DNA of 64,000 nucleotides from Paenibacillus senegalimassiliensis (GTDB lineage: Bacteria; Bacillota; Bacilli; Paenibacillales; Paenibacillaceae), in the NCBI RefSeq assembly GCF_001486585.1, contig NZ_LN909043.1, positions 311,361-375,360 of the forward strand. The letters run 5' to 3'. Shown in pieces: positions 35,413-43,558 of the stretch. Below the pieces are notes generated by a model. The model was not told the DNA's origin, did not search any database, and was given only the letters and a program-made list of their open reading frames with translations. Each line of letters opens with the position of its first letter. Within the stretch, counting starts at the first letter, position 1. Position numbers and translations under genes: made by a program.

Positions 35413-37257
35413 CTAACGAATTGAAACGTTATATTGGGTAAGCCATAAATTAACCTGCGACAGGTAGGCGAATAGCTGCGGTCCTGACATGAGCTGGCCG
35501 AACCAGGGCAAGTTGGACGAGGATTCCTTGGAGGCAGCGATCTCACGAATTTTATCTGCGTTAATCAGCGGCAGGATGGGAGAGGTCGGGTCGTCCAGAA
35601 TAGCCAGCATTTGATCGCGGACGGCGGCAAGATAGTTGGGGTTATGAGTTTTAGGGTAGGGGCTTTTCTTGCGGTAGAGCACATCCTCTGGTAAGACACC
35701 TTCAAGCGCCTTGCGCAAAATACCTTTCTCCCGGTTGCCGGTCATCTTGATGGACCACGGAATATTCCACACATATTGCACGAGTCGATGATCGCAGTAA
35801 GGGACCCGGACCTCCAAGCCTGCAGCCATGCTCATCCGGTCCTTGCGATCCAGCAGTGTTGGCATGAAGCGCGTGATGTTGAGGTAAGACATGACCCGCA
35901 TGCGCGCCTCCTCCGGGGTCTCCCCTTCCAGCGTTGGCGTCTCCCCTACCGCTTCCTGATAACGATCCTGGATATATTGCTCCGGCTTGATCCATGCCCG
36001 AATCTCCGGCGACAGCAGGTCGGCTCGCAGGTCGGTTGCTATGGACCACGGGAAGGTGCCGGAGTTCAACAACTCCTCACGATGGAACCATGGATAGCCG
36101 CCGAATACCTCATCCGCCGCTTCTCCCGAAATGGCCACCGTTGCATTCTTCTTGATCTCCCTGCAGAAGAGCAGCAGGGAAGCATCTACGTCGGCCATGC
36201 CGGGCAGATCGCGAGCAATAGTAGAATCCGGCAGTGCGGATACCAGTTCAGGTGTGTCAAAGCTAATGGCGTGATGGGAGGTGTTTAACTCCTCCACCAT
36301 GCGCTTGATCCAGGGCCCATCGGCGCCAGGTTGATAGCTGTGTGCATGGAAGTGTTTGTCGTTATCTACGTAATCGACAGAATAGGTGTGGACCTGGCCT
36401 TGCCCCGTACGCTTATAGTAATCAACCGCGAGCGCCGTCAAGGCACTGGAATCCAGACCCCCGGATAACAAGGTACACACCGGCACGTCCGAAATCAATT
36501 GCCGGTCCATGGTATCCTGCAGCAACCGGCGAATGTTGGCGGCTGTCTCGTCGGTATTATCCGCATGAGGCTCTGCCTCCAGCTTCCAGAAGGCATATTT
36601 GCGCAAACCGTTGCGGCTGTAAATCATGACGTGGCCGGGGCGGAGCTCCTTCAGGTCCTTGTATACGCCGTGCCCAGGGGTTCGGGCGGGACCCATCACG
36701 AAGATTTCGGCAAGTCCCTCTGGTCCGACGGCAGGCTCTACTTTGGGATGGCACAAAATTGATTTGGGCTCGGAGCCGAAGATAAACGTTCCATCCACTT
36801 CACTGTAGAATAACGGTTTGACCCCTAGCCGATCCCGAGCGAAAAATACATGCTGCCGAATACTGTCCCAGATGGCAAAGGCGAAAATGCCGTTCAATCG
36901 GTATACACAATCAGGTCCCCACTCAATATACGATTGCAGCAGCACCTCAGTATCACATTGGGTCCGGAAGACCCGTCCTCTGCGTTGCAATTCTGCCTTC
37001 AATTCGGGAGCATTGTAAATCTCTCCGTTATATACAATTGTAAAAACTGCTTCTTCCTCATAGGCGATCATCGGCTGAGCTCCGTTAGCCGGGTCCATCA
37101 CGCTGAGACGTTGATGGCCAAAAGCGCAGGGCCCGGAAATCCAGGTTTCCTGGGCATCCGGCCCCCGCTTTTCCAATTGACAGGTCATGTTCAACAATAG
37201 ATCGGACTGTCCAGTCAAATCCCGGTTCCATTCAATAAATCCAGTTATTCCGCACAT
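35413..37257 (-). CDS. asnB: Asparagine synthase (glutamine-hydrolysing)
   Basis: The 614-residue protein starts MCGITGF, with the N-terminal Cys nucleophile of class II amidotransferases, then RGPDAQ, FGHQRLS and VYNGEIYN. The synthetase domain has the PP-loop LLSGGLDSSALTAL (about 263-276), VAISGEAADEVFGGYPWF and RKKSPYPKTHNP. It makes asparagine from aspartate, glutamine and ATP. The start follows GAGAGGAG. The upstream region holds a GlnR-like box and a palindrome. The Bacillus AsnB that amidates cell-wall DAP is a relative, so that role is also possible. Confidence 0.88.
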   Translation of the reverse strand: MCGITGFIEWNRDLTGQSDLLLNMTCQLEKRGPDAQETWISGPCAFGHQRLSVMDPANGAQPMIAYEEEAVFTIVYNGEIYNAPELKAELQRRGRVFRTQCDTEVLLQSYIEWGPDCVYRLNGIFAFAIWDSIRQHVFFARDRLGVKPLFYSEVDGTFIFGSEPKSILCHPKVEPAVGPEGLAEIFVMGPARTPGHGVYKDLKELRPGHVMIYSRNGLRKYAFWKLEAEPHADNTDETAANIRRLLQDTMDRQLISDVPVCTLLSGGLDSSALTALAVDYYKRTGQGQVHTYSVDYVDNDKHFHAHSYQPGADGPWIKRMVEELNTSHHAISFDTPELVSALPDSTIARDLPGMADVDASLLLFCREIKKNATVAISGEAADEVFGGYPWFHREELLNSGTFPWSIATDLRADLLSPEIRAWIKPEQYIQDRYQEAVGETPTLEGETPEEARMRVMSYLNITRFMPTLLDRKDRMSMAAGLEVRVPYCDHRLVQYVWNIPWSIKMTGNREKGILRKALEGVLPEDVLYRKKSPYPKTHNPNYLAAVRDQMLAILDDPTSPILPLINADKIREIAASKESSSNLPWFGQLMSGPQLFAYLSQVNLWLTQYNVSIR

Positions 37258-37304
37258 TTCTCTAATCTCCTCTCTCCACTGCTTGCATTCACCTTGGCCG
37301 ACCG

Positions 37305-37321
37305 GGTGAAAAGTATTAACA
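37305..37321 (-). promoter_or_regulatory. GlnR/TnrA-like box upstream of asnB
   Basis: On the minus strand TGTTA, seven bases and TCACC match 9 of 10 fixed positions of TGTNAn7TNACA. It lies about 50 bp before asnB. Nitrogen control is plausible for this gene but unproven. Confidence 0.3.
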
Positions 37322-37323
37322 AA

Positions 37324-37344
37324 TTATGCCGAACATCGGCATAA
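37324..37344. promoter_or_regulatory. Perfect palindrome between divergent genes
   Basis: TTATGCCGA, spacer ACA and TCGGCATAA form a perfect 9-bp inverted repeat between asnB and the divergent gene at 37406. It has no T-run, so an operator is more likely than a terminator. Confidence 0.45.
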
Positions 37345-37405
37345 AATGTCTGTCCACTATGGAAAACTAGAGGCTAAAGGCTTAGTGGACAAGGAGGAGA
37401 GGCAG

Positions 37406-37768
37406 ATGGAAAGAAGACTCTATTATGTATCGGTGCAAGGGCGCTGGCTGCAAGAGAACCCTGCGGCATCCGCTTACGAGTGGGTCGTGAGCGCAACCTG
37501 GGAGGAGGCGGAACGGCTCAGACGTTGGCTGAAGCAGATCGGGGAAAAGGAAGAGAATGGCTTCCTTGGATTCACCTATCCATGGCCGGATTCCCCGGAG
37601 GCTGAAGTGAACCGTGGCTACCACAGTCACTTGAGTCAGGTATATAAGGAAATCTATACGCTGGGCACCGAAGGAACTCGTGCTCAAATGGAACACTCGG
37701 GGCTGATTCAGGCTCTCCATGACGGGAACGATTTTAATACAAGGGGCGAAGAGGATGTACTACATTAA
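37406..37768 (+). CDS. Conserved-looking small protein of unknown function
   Basis: The 120-residue soluble protein begins MERRLYYVSVQGRWLQENP, is Trp- and Glu-rich, and contains ATWEEAERLRRWLKQIGEKE and HSHLSQVYKEIYTLGTEGTR. ATG 37406 follows AAGGAGGAG, so the longer frame from 37346 is not used. It overlaps the next small gene by 14 bp. I do not recognise a named domain. Confidence 0.75.
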   Translation: MERRLYYVSVQGRWLQENPAASAYEWVVSATWEEAERLRRWLKQIGEKEENGFLGFTYPWPDSPEAEVNRGYHSHLSQVYKEIYTLGTEGTRAQMEHSGLIQALHDGNDFNTRGEEDVLH

Positions 37769-38105
37769 GGACGCAGAATATTTGCGAACTGACGAGCATG
37801 AAGGCAAGCCTTGCGCGGTGCTGCGGGTGTATCCCGGTGCGGTGGGCGATCCCGAACTATATGTCTATGTAAGTCGTTCCACCGAGGGGCCTGGATATGA
37901 AATCATTCGCATGGTTCGAAGTGAAGCGGCACTTGAGATCGACTGGTTCGATAACAATCTCCACCAGGCCTTCTCTGAACTTGAAGAAGAGCAATTTGGA
38001 GACCGGGGGTGGCCAGAGCCGGCCGTTCAGCGTCAGCAATTTCTGGAGAACCTGCTTAGCAAAGAAGAACTTATCTCCAAGCTGGAGGAGCTCCCTTCTG
38101 AATAA
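37755..38105 (+). CDS. Small acidic protein of unknown function
   Basis: The 116-residue protein begins MYYIKDAEYLRTDEHEGKPCAV and has a C-terminal helix with LLSKEELISKLEELPSE. It is acidic and soluble, with no motif I can name. ATG 37755 lies inside the end of the preceding gene, after GGGGCGAAGAGG, so the two are co-translated and likely act together. Confidence 0.72.
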   Translation: MYYIKDAEYLRTDEHEGKPCAVLRVYPGAVGDPELYVYVSRSTEGPGYEIIRMVRSEAALEIDWFDNNLHQAFSELEEEQFGDRGWPEPAVQRQQFLENLLSKEELISKLEELPSE

Positions 38106-38214
38106 CAGTGGCATTTTTGCTAAAAAGTGCTTTGTAAAAGTATAAGGGATGCGCTATAATGATTAACGCATCCTTTTTTTTGCGCGGAAATACGCATACA
38201 TAATTGATTGTCAT

Positions 38215-38275
<61 letters not shown>

Positions 38276-38288
<13 letters not shown>

Positions 38289-38713
38289 TAAAGTATAAAG
38301 GCTCCTTTTTGAGGAGCCTTTTGTCGTTCCATCGGGATAAGAACCCCTAAGGTTCGTCGAAGTGAGCCAGTCTGAGCCCGGCGGACTGGCGATCGGAGTC
38401 TCGCGCGGGAGCGCGAGTACCCCTTCTGGGACGTAAAGTATAAAGGCTCCTTTTTGAGGAGCCTTTTGTCGTTCCATCGGGATGAGAACCCCTAAGGGTT
38501 CGTCGAAGTGAGCCAGTCTGCGCCTGGCAGAATGGTGAACGGAGTCTCGCGCGGGAGCGCGAGTACCCCTTCTGGGACGTAAAGTATAAAGGCTCCTTTT
38601 TGAGGAGCCTTTTGTCGTTCCATCGGGATAAGAACCCCTAAGGGTTCGTCGAAGTGAGCCAGTCTGCGCCAGGCAGAGTGGTGAACGGAGTCTCGCGCGG
38701 GAGCGCGAGTACC
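38276..38713 (+). repeat. Three tandem ~145-bp repeats that restart with the tRNA-Arg 3' end
   Basis: Units begin at 38276, 38421 and 38567 (periods 145 and 146). Each starts with CCCTTCTGGGACGTA, the last bases of the tRNA. It then has a terminator hairpin (AAGGCTCC/GGAGCCTT), a hairpin around GAACCCCTAAGGGTTC, a conserved GTCGAAGTGAGCCAGTCTG stretch, and a GC hairpin CTCGCGC-GGGA-GCGCGAG. The first unit overlaps the functional tRNA end. Unit-to-unit differences are few and cluster around the GCCAGTCTG-next segment. Confidence 0.9.
38298..38322 (+). terminator. Terminator of tRNA-Arg (copied in each repeat unit)
   Basis: AAGGCTCC pairs with GGAGCCTT, followed by TTTTG. The same hairpin occurs again near 38443 and 38589 as part of the tandem units. 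Confidence 0.8.
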
Positions 38714-38724
38714 GCTAAAGCAAT

Positions 38725-38787
38725 TTGCTCTTTTAAAAAGGATATGTTAAATTGATAGAAATAATCAAACATTTAAACATTTAATCT
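38725..38787 (+). promoter_or_regulatory. Promoter and operator of the ArsR-type regulator gene
   Basis: TTGCTC (38725-38730), a 17-nt spacer and TAAATT (38748-38753) form the promoter. The 27-bp stretch at 38761-38787, with core TCAAACATTTAAACATTTAA, recurs with few changes at 39210-39236 ahead of the next gene. This points to one repressor binding both sites. Confidence 0.55.
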
Positions 38788-38806
38788 GAAAGAGTGGTTC
38801 ATTAAC

Positions 38807-39169
38807 GTGTCAAAACAAGATGTACTTTTAGAAAAGAAACAAGCTCTTCTTCATGAGATTCGCCAGTCTACCGATATTTTCAAAGCACTTGCTGATCCCG
38901 TAAGGCAGGATATTCTAATGATGTTTATGATAGCTAAACGAATGAACGTCGCCCAAGTTGTAGAGCAATCTCATTTGTCCAGGCCAGCCATATCTCACCA
39001 TTTAAAAATACTTAAGCAAGCGGGGATCTTGGACTCTTCAAAAGAGAAGACCGAGGTCTATTACAGCTTAACTCTTGAGAACTCGGTAATAGACCAGCTT
39101 AAAGCTATTATTCATGCTGTTGAGAGCATATCAAGTGACCCAGCTAAAGCCTTTGAAGACCAGTTATAA
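38807..39169 (+). CDS. ArsR-type winged-helix regulator
   Basis: The 120-residue protein has STDIFKALADPVRQDILMMFM, then the HTH VAQVVEQSHLSRPAISHHLKILKQAGILD and a wing with KTEVYYSLT. This is the ArsR family order. It lacks the ELCVCDL metal-site Cys pair, so it is probably not a classical arsenic or cadmium sensor. GTG 38807 follows GAAAGAGTGG. It likely represses itself and the short-chain dehydrogenase that follows, through the shared operator. Confidence 0.83.
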   Translation: MSKQDVLLEKKQALLHEIRQSTDIFKALADPVRQDILMMFMIAKRMNVAQVVEQSHLSRPAISHHLKILKQAGILDSSKEKTEVYYSLTLENSVIDQLKAIIHAVESISSDPAKAFEDQL

Positions 39170-39209
39170 CTTTCTTGCATCAAGTGGAGAAAGTTTTCTT
39201 TTACACATA

Positions 39210-39236
39210 ATAATCAAATAATTAATCATTTAATCT
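39210..39236 (+). promoter_or_regulatory. Second copy of the ArsR-type operator
   Basis: The 27 bases match the site at 38761-38787 except at a few positions and lie 25 bp before the dehydrogenase start, within its likely promoter. Confidence 0.55.
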
Positions 39237-39260
39237 ATTAAAAATCTTAGGAGGTTGTAT

Positions 39261-40049
39261 ATGAATTTTGCAAATAAAACAGCATTGGTAACAGGTGCTT
39301 CGTCGGGGATAGGGAAAGTGTTTGCTACCGAGCTCGCAAAGAAAGGATGTCATTTAATATTGGTCGCCCGTTCCCAGGATAAGCTAGAACAAATAGCAGA
39401 AGAATTGCACTCCGCCTACTCTGTTCAGATAGTCCCCCTCTCCATCGATTTATCTGCAGTTCACGCTGCCGAGAAGTTAGCCAGAGAAGTTGAAGTGCGT
39501 GGTCTGACAGTAGATATACTTGTAAACAACGCGGGATTTGGAACTATGGGGGAATTCCATTCCATCACTTCGGCTCGTATTCAGCAAGAGATTCATCTCA
39601 ATGTATCTTCCTTAACTGAATTAACGCATTTATTCATTAGTCCCATGGCTAAGAGAAAAGAAGGAATAATTATTAACGTGGCTTCCATGACCGCATTTCA
39701 ACCAGCGCCCTATATGGCTGTATACGGTGCCACTAAAGCTTATGTCCTCTCATTTACAGAAGCGTTATGGGCTGAATATAATGACACGGGCGTTCAAATC
39801 ATTGCACTGTGCCCGGGAGAAACGCAGAGTTCATTTCATGCTGTATCCGGTACGGATAGCTTGACAAGTAAACGTATGGAGCCAATTGATGTTGTGAATG
39901 CTGCCTTTGAAGGACTAGGAAAAAAACGTAGCCACATCATCGTTGGAAGAAAAAATTATATGATGGCTCAACTACCACGCTTATTGCCCCGGAGCACCGT
40001 CGTGCAATTTGCTAAGGGTGTGTTTCAGTCAGCTTTAAGCAATAAGTAA
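39261..40049 (+). CDS. Classical short-chain dehydrogenase/reductase
   Basis: The 262-residue protein has the cofactor motif TALVTGASSGIGKVF, DILVNNAGFG, a catalytic Ser in INVASMTAFQP and YGATK (Tyr-x-x-x-Lys). An Arg after strand 2 (LILVARS) favours NADP(H). ATG 39261 follows AGGAGG with a 7-nt gap. It is co-regulated with the ArsR-type protein. The substrate is unknown; the sequence is of the general ketone/steroid-like reductase type (DltE/YqjQ-like). Confidence 0.85.
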   Translation: MNFANKTALVTGASSGIGKVFATELAKKGCHLILVARSQDKLEQIAEELHSAYSVQIVPLSIDLSAVHAAEKLAREVEVRGLTVDILVNNAGFGTMGEFHSITSARIQQEIHLNVSSLTELTHLFISPMAKRKEGIIINVASMTAFQPAPYMAVYGATKAYVLSFTEALWAEYNDTGVQIIALCPGETQSSFHAVSGTDSLTSKRMEPIDVVNAAFEGLGKKRSHIIVGRKNYMMAQLPRLLPRSTVVQFAKGVFQSALSNK

Positions 40050-40060
40050 CTAGCAATAAA

Positions 40061-40095
40061 AAGGACTGGCGATGGATGCCAGTCCCTTGTTTTTA
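40061..40095. terminator. Terminator
   Basis: AAGGACTGGC pairs with GCCAGTCCCTT, followed by GTTTTTA, between convergent dehydrogenase genes. Confidence 0.8.
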
Positions 40096-40101
40096 TCGCG
40101 A

Positions 40102-40884
40102 TTACAACTGGCTGCCTCCGGTGGCATCAATGTATTGCCCTGTAACCCAGCGCGCTTCCTCAGATGCTACAAACACAACTACATCAGCAACCTCTTCCGT
40201 CGTGCCAATTCTTCCAAAAGCAGAAACGGAAGCAGCTTGAGCATAAGCTTCTGGAATTACCAGCCAATCCTTGTTCATTTCCGTATCTGTAGTTCCAGGC
40301 CGTACCGCATTAACGGTAATATTTCTTGAAGCAAAATGTGGAGCCAAGGCTAAACTAAGGGTTTCAATGGCTCCCTTTGATGCTGAATAAAGAGTATGCA
40401 TTGGTCCGGCTACGCGGGTAAAACCAGTAGAAATATTAATGATTCGTCCATTATCTCTAATATGTGGACTAGCTAATTGAGTAAGAAAGTATGGAGCTTT
40501 TACATTAACATTAATGACATCTTCAAATGTTTCCAGTGAGGTTTCCTCAAAAGGACTGGATGGGGCAATACCTGCATTATTGATTAAGATGTCCAATTGC
40601 ACAGCTCCAACCTCTGAACGTACAGCTTCTTCAAACGAAGCCCATAGCTTATTTACAGCAGAAATTCCATCCGTTAATTCTGCTTGCAGAGCGACCGCTT
40701 TGGAACCCAAAGCTTGAATTTCATCCACAACTTTCAGAGCTGCATCTCGGTTATTAGCGTAATGAACTCCAATAAATGCTGCTCCTCCAGCGGCTAATTT
40801 CTTAGCTATTTCAGCCCCAATACCTCGACTCGCTCCTGTAACCAAAGCAACCTTGCCACTAAATCTTCCTTGATCTGCCGACAT
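40102..40884 (-). CDS. Short-chain dehydrogenase/reductase (FabG-like)
   Basis: The 260-residue protein has KVALVTGASRGIGAEIAK, LINNAGIAP, IINISTGFTRV (catalytic Ser), YSASKGAIETL and a C-terminal VTGQYIDATGGSQL, the FabG-like layout. It is unlikely to be the fatty acid FabG because it sits alone next to a divergent HxlR regulator. That setting suggests a reductase for a reactive carbonyl or quinone, induced through HxlR. The start follows GAGAGTAGGGA. Confidence 0.85.
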   Translation of the reverse strand: MSADQGRFSGKVALVTGASRGIGAEIAKKLAAGGAAFIGVHYANNRDAALKVVDEIQALGSKAVALQAELTDGISAVNKLWASFEEAVRSEVGAVQLDILINNAGIAPSSPFEETSLETFEDVINVNVKAPYFLTQLASPHIRDNGRIINISTGFTRVAGPMHTLYSASKGAIETLSLALAPHFASRNITVNAVRPGTTDTEMNKDWLVIPEAYAQAASVSAFGRIGTTEEVADVVVFVASEEARWVTGQYIDATGGSQL

Positions 40885-40955
40885 ATTATCCCTACTCTCT
40901 CTATTTTCTATTTGATTCGTACTTCACAATAGTCTATTATGATTGATATTGATAG

Positions 40956-40975
40956 TACGATATTTTTGTATCGTA
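40956..40975. promoter_or_regulatory. HxlR-type operator palindrome
   Basis: TACGATATTTTTGTATCGTA is a perfect 7-bp inverted repeat in the intergenic region between the divergent FabG-like and HxlR genes. This position allows control of both. Confidence 0.6.
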
Positions 40976-41029
40976 AGGATAAAATAGTATATGTAATGGA
41001 TTTAGAATACAAGAAGAGGTGAAGTTGAC

Positions 41030-41383
41030 GTGATCGAGTTAAATAGCTCTGATCTTACTTGTCCAATTACCACAGCTCAGAAAGTATTGTCTGGTAAATG
41101 GGCTCTTAAGATCATTTTTCTTCTAAAGGACGGTCCCATACGTTTTAATGAGCTGTTGCGAAATTTTGATGGCTTAACGCACGCCTCGCTGACTAAACAA
41201 TTAAAACAGTTGGAAAGCTTCAGACTTGTTCACCGTGAGGCTTATAATCAAGTTCCGCCGAAAGTGGAATACTCTCTGACTGAACTGGGGAAAGGGCTTT
41301 ACCCAACGATTAATGGACTAACGGATTGGGGAAGGGAGTACATTGAGGATTGTAAAATGAATGGAGCTTATTTGAGGGAGTAG
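41030..41383 (+). CDS. HxlR family regulator
   Basis: The 117-residue winged-helix protein has LTCPITTAQKVLSGKWALKIIFLLKDGPIRF condensed in the HxlR order, with a conserved single Cys before the first helix (a redox sensor in YodB/HypR relatives), a recognition helix (THASLTKQLKQLESFRL) and the wing VEYSLTELG. GTG 41030 follows AGAGGTGA. It is divergent from the reductase it probably controls. Confidence 0.85.
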   Translation: MIELNSSDLTCPITTAQKVLSGKWALKIIFLLKDGPIRFNELLRNFDGLTHASLTKQLKQLESFRLVHREAYNQVPPKVEYSLTELGKGLYPTINGLTDWGREYIEDCKMNGAYLRE

Positions 41384-41403
41384 CCTACATATAGTAGCTC
41401 TCG

Positions 41404-41448
41404 AGAATGGTGAAAGGGGCCTCACGCGGGAGCGCGAGTACCCCTGGG
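41404..41448 (+). repeat. Partial copy of the tRNA-associated repeat
   Basis: The 45 bases match the end of the tandem unit, including GGGAGCGCGAGTACCCC and the start of the next CTGGG. It is in the same orientation as the array at 38276, so the two flank the 2.7-kb ArsR/SDR/HxlR segment as direct repeats. Confidence 0.75.
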
Positions 41449-41455
41449 CAAACTA

Positions 41456-42802
41456 TCATTTTTTCTTGAAAATTATTTCGTCGTGAGTGACTGTGACAGG
41501 TCTTTCATCCTCTACAGGGAAGGTTTGAGAGCCTGCAACTCCTATTGTCCCCTCAGGAACGGTTGCGGTTGTAGCGCCTTTCTTCTTGCTTGCTACATCG
41601 TACAGATAATAAGCTTCATCCTCGACCTTCGGTGTGGAGCCGCCTAAGGCTCCCGCAACGACGCTGTAGGCCTTGATTACGGCCACATTATCGTCTATCC
41701 AGCCGACTACTTCTATCGCAGAGTTCTTCTTGCCTTGCTCAGCCTGGATAAATCCTAATGGGTGCCCGTCCTGGTCATAGAAGTTTACTTGCTGTGGGGC
41801 AATTTGTAAAAAGTCGATATCGATGCCTAGCACACGATAGTTTTCCACCTCCGCCTCTTCCATCCAGGCAATTGTACCGGCAGGATTCCATTTCATTTTC
41901 TCGGATGGAACGTAATGGTCCACCGGGAGGGCTATGGTATTGAGCAAGACGCCTTGTTTATTATAGACACTAAGCTTCCCGCTTTCGTCGTCGAATACAA
42001 AGCGTTTGAAGGTTGGAGACAGGAACAGGGAGGGCATCCCGGTGGTCGAATGAGGGATAACCCGGTATTTCCAAGAATGGACCTGGTCGTCTCCATCTTG
42101 CAGGTCAAAGAACCATACATTTCCTAAATAACTTTGCATGAACAATTGCTGCTTATCGGCGTTCCAGTTGAAGTTATAAATGTAGTCATACTCATCCCCA
42201 AGCGGCCAGAAGTCGGACCGCAACCGCTCTACATGGCCTGTCCGCACATCATAGGCGGATAAGTGATATTGTCCCCCTTCCTCCGTTAGGTCCGGTTCCA
42301 AAAAGAGCAGGCGATGACTATCTAGTGGAAGCAGAAGCCGATAACTGTCCATAAAAGCATTGTTCCAACGGTTATCAGAGCCGTTAAGTGTTTCGCTCCA
42401 GAGGGTTTGCACGGTTTCTGTGGTTGGATCATGAGCAATCAGTGCGTTCATGGCATTGTGGTCACCATAGAACAGATGCACGTTGAGGTAGGTGGTGCCT
42501 TGCAATTCAATTGCAGGACCCGAGATGATACTGTATTGATCCTTGGCCAGCCCTAGAGGCACGGCCACCAAATCTCCATGGTCGTTCCGTTCGGTGAGGA
42601 AGGTCAAGCCATTGGTAAAGGGCTCGTTCAGGGTATTAGCAGACTGTTCGACGGAAGTCTCTTGCTCAGGATGCTCAGAAATGGCGCCGGATGGTGGCTT
42701 CGAGCTGTCTTTCCAAGAGCAACCTGCGATCACCACTACAGCAAGAGTAGCGGCGGCAAGAAGCAAAGGCTTGGTTGGCTTGTTGATTACATCCATATCC
42801 AT
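41456..42802 (-). CDS. Lipoprotein with a probable beta-propeller domain
   Basis: The 448-residue protein has a signal ending in the lipobox VVVIAGC (Cys about 28), a Ser/Glu-rich spacer, then a long domain of repeated strand blocks (NFNWNADKQQLFMQS, SPTFKRFVFDDESGKLSVYN, KMKWNPAGTIAWMEE) like TolB/WD-type propeller blades. It would sit outside the membrane. ATG 42802 follows AAGGAGGG. No catalytic residues are evident and I do not recognise a named family. Confidence 0.75.
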   Translation of the reverse strand: MDMDVINKPTKPLLLAAATLAVVVIAGCSWKDSSKPPSGAISEHPEQETSVEQSANTLNEPFTNGLTFLTERNDHGDLVAVPLGLAKDQYSIISGPAIELQGTTYLNVHLFYGDHNAMNALIAHDPTTETVQTLWSETLNGSDNRWNNAFMDSYRLLLPLDSHRLLFLEPDLTEEGGQYHLSAYDVRTGHVERLRSDFWPLGDEYDYIYNFNWNADKQQLFMQSYLGNVWFFDLQDGDDQVHSWKYRVIPHSTTGMPSLFLSPTFKRFVFDDESGKLSVYNKQGVLLNTIALPVDHYVPSEKMKWNPAGTIAWMEEAEVENYRVLGIDIDFLQIAPQQVNFYDQDGHPLGFIQAEQGKKNSAIEVVGWIDDNVAVIKAYSVVAGALGGSTPKVEDEAYYLYDVASKKKGATTATVPEGTIGVAGSQTFPVEDERPVTVTHDEIIFKKK

Positions 42803-43016
42803 TCGTCCCTCCTTCTTTTCTTCTTACCATAACAACGAAAGACAGAAGATAAAGTTGCTAGTTATTGACTCCGCTGACGGTAAGTTGAGGGAAATTCGCA
42901 GTACAGACTGCTAAGAATGAGAACATGGTATGTTTAATTCTTAAGTTTTAAGTGTAAAAATAATAAATGAGCCAAAACAGATTGAAATCATTTAAACAAA
43001 CGTTTAAACTAAGTAT

Positions 43017-43145
43017 AGATAATACAAAAGGAGCCATGCGCGAACATGACTCCATAGCAATAGCCGCTTTTAAGGGCGATAGACTTAATAGGGATGATTT
43101 AGAATTAGACCGAAACCTTTCCCATAGGGCGGTCTATTTCTTTTG
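43017..43145 (+). ncRNA. Candidate antisense antitoxin RNA (RatA-like)
   Basis: A promoter, TTGAAA (42982-42987), 17 nt, TAAACT (43005-43010), predicts a start near 43017. A hairpin AGACCG/CGGTCT at 43107-43135 followed by ATTTCTTTT would end the RNA near 43145. The RNA would be antisense to the 3' end of the toxin mRNA and overlap its last codons, the arrangement of TxpA/RatA type I systems. The ends are predicted only. Confidence 0.5.
43025..43053 (-). terminator. Terminator of the toxin mRNA
   Basis: On the minus strand GGAGTCATG pairs with CATGGCTCC, followed by TTTTG. It leaves a toxin 3' UTR of about 80 nt that the antisense RNA covers. Confidence 0.7.
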
Positions 43146-43244
43146 GCTAAGGATCGCTAAAACAATTGTAACTACTAGCGTCAGTAGCGCGATAATTAGC
43201 GAACTGAAACCGATCATAATTGTTAAAGCGTCTTTAACTTCCAT
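43134..43244 (-). CDS. Small holin-like type I toxin
   Basis: The 36-residue peptide begins MEVKDALTIMIGFSSLIIAL, has one hydrophobic helix, and ends with a charged QKK. It matches the putative holin-like toxin group (Hol_Tox) related to TxpA/BsrG. ATG 43244 follows GGGAGGTGATG, a very strong site, as expected for such genes. The peptide would insert into the membrane when the antisense RNA is lost. Confidence 0.8.
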   Translation of the reverse strand: MEVKDALTIMIGFSSLIIALLTLVVTIVLAILSQKK

Positions 43245-43558
43245 GGCATCACCTCCCTTCCGGGAAACTAGCCGACCGCCCTTTAAAGCCTATTCTACTG
43301 CTTGGAATATTATGGAATATTATGCCGTTGGGAAGTAGCAAACTGCTGCTTCTTTTTGCTTTGTATAAATATAAAACTATTTATAGTGATTTCGTATTCT
43401 TGCATTTTTTGTCCTGAAGACAGTCCTGTACTGCAAATTTAATTAACACGACAAAAAACACACCTCCTAATAGCTTGTTGGCAATTAGTTAGTGTGTTTG
43501 ATTTAATAATAGGGTTTCAACGTAAACACAAAACAAAAAAGGCTGAAAAGTCTTGGAA
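43245..43558. other. Intergenic stretch upstream of the toxin gene
   Basis: It holds the toxin ribosome binding site and presumed promoter, an AT-rich region, and a minus-strand terminator at 43453-43499 (AACACAC/GTGTGTT then TTTTTT) that could end the tRNA-Gly transcript. No further gene is seen. Confidence 0.5.
43453..43499 (-). terminator. Terminator downstream of tRNA-Gly
   Basis: AACACAC with AATTAG-type pairing closes on GTGTGTT, followed on the minus strand by TTTTTTG. Confidence 0.5.

Noticed and set aside
42967..43338. Plus-strand frame of 123 codons over the toxin locus
   Set aside because: It runs through two terminator hairpins and opposite the toxin gene, and its translation has no domain. 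The minus-strand peptide with a strong ribosome binding site is the real gene.
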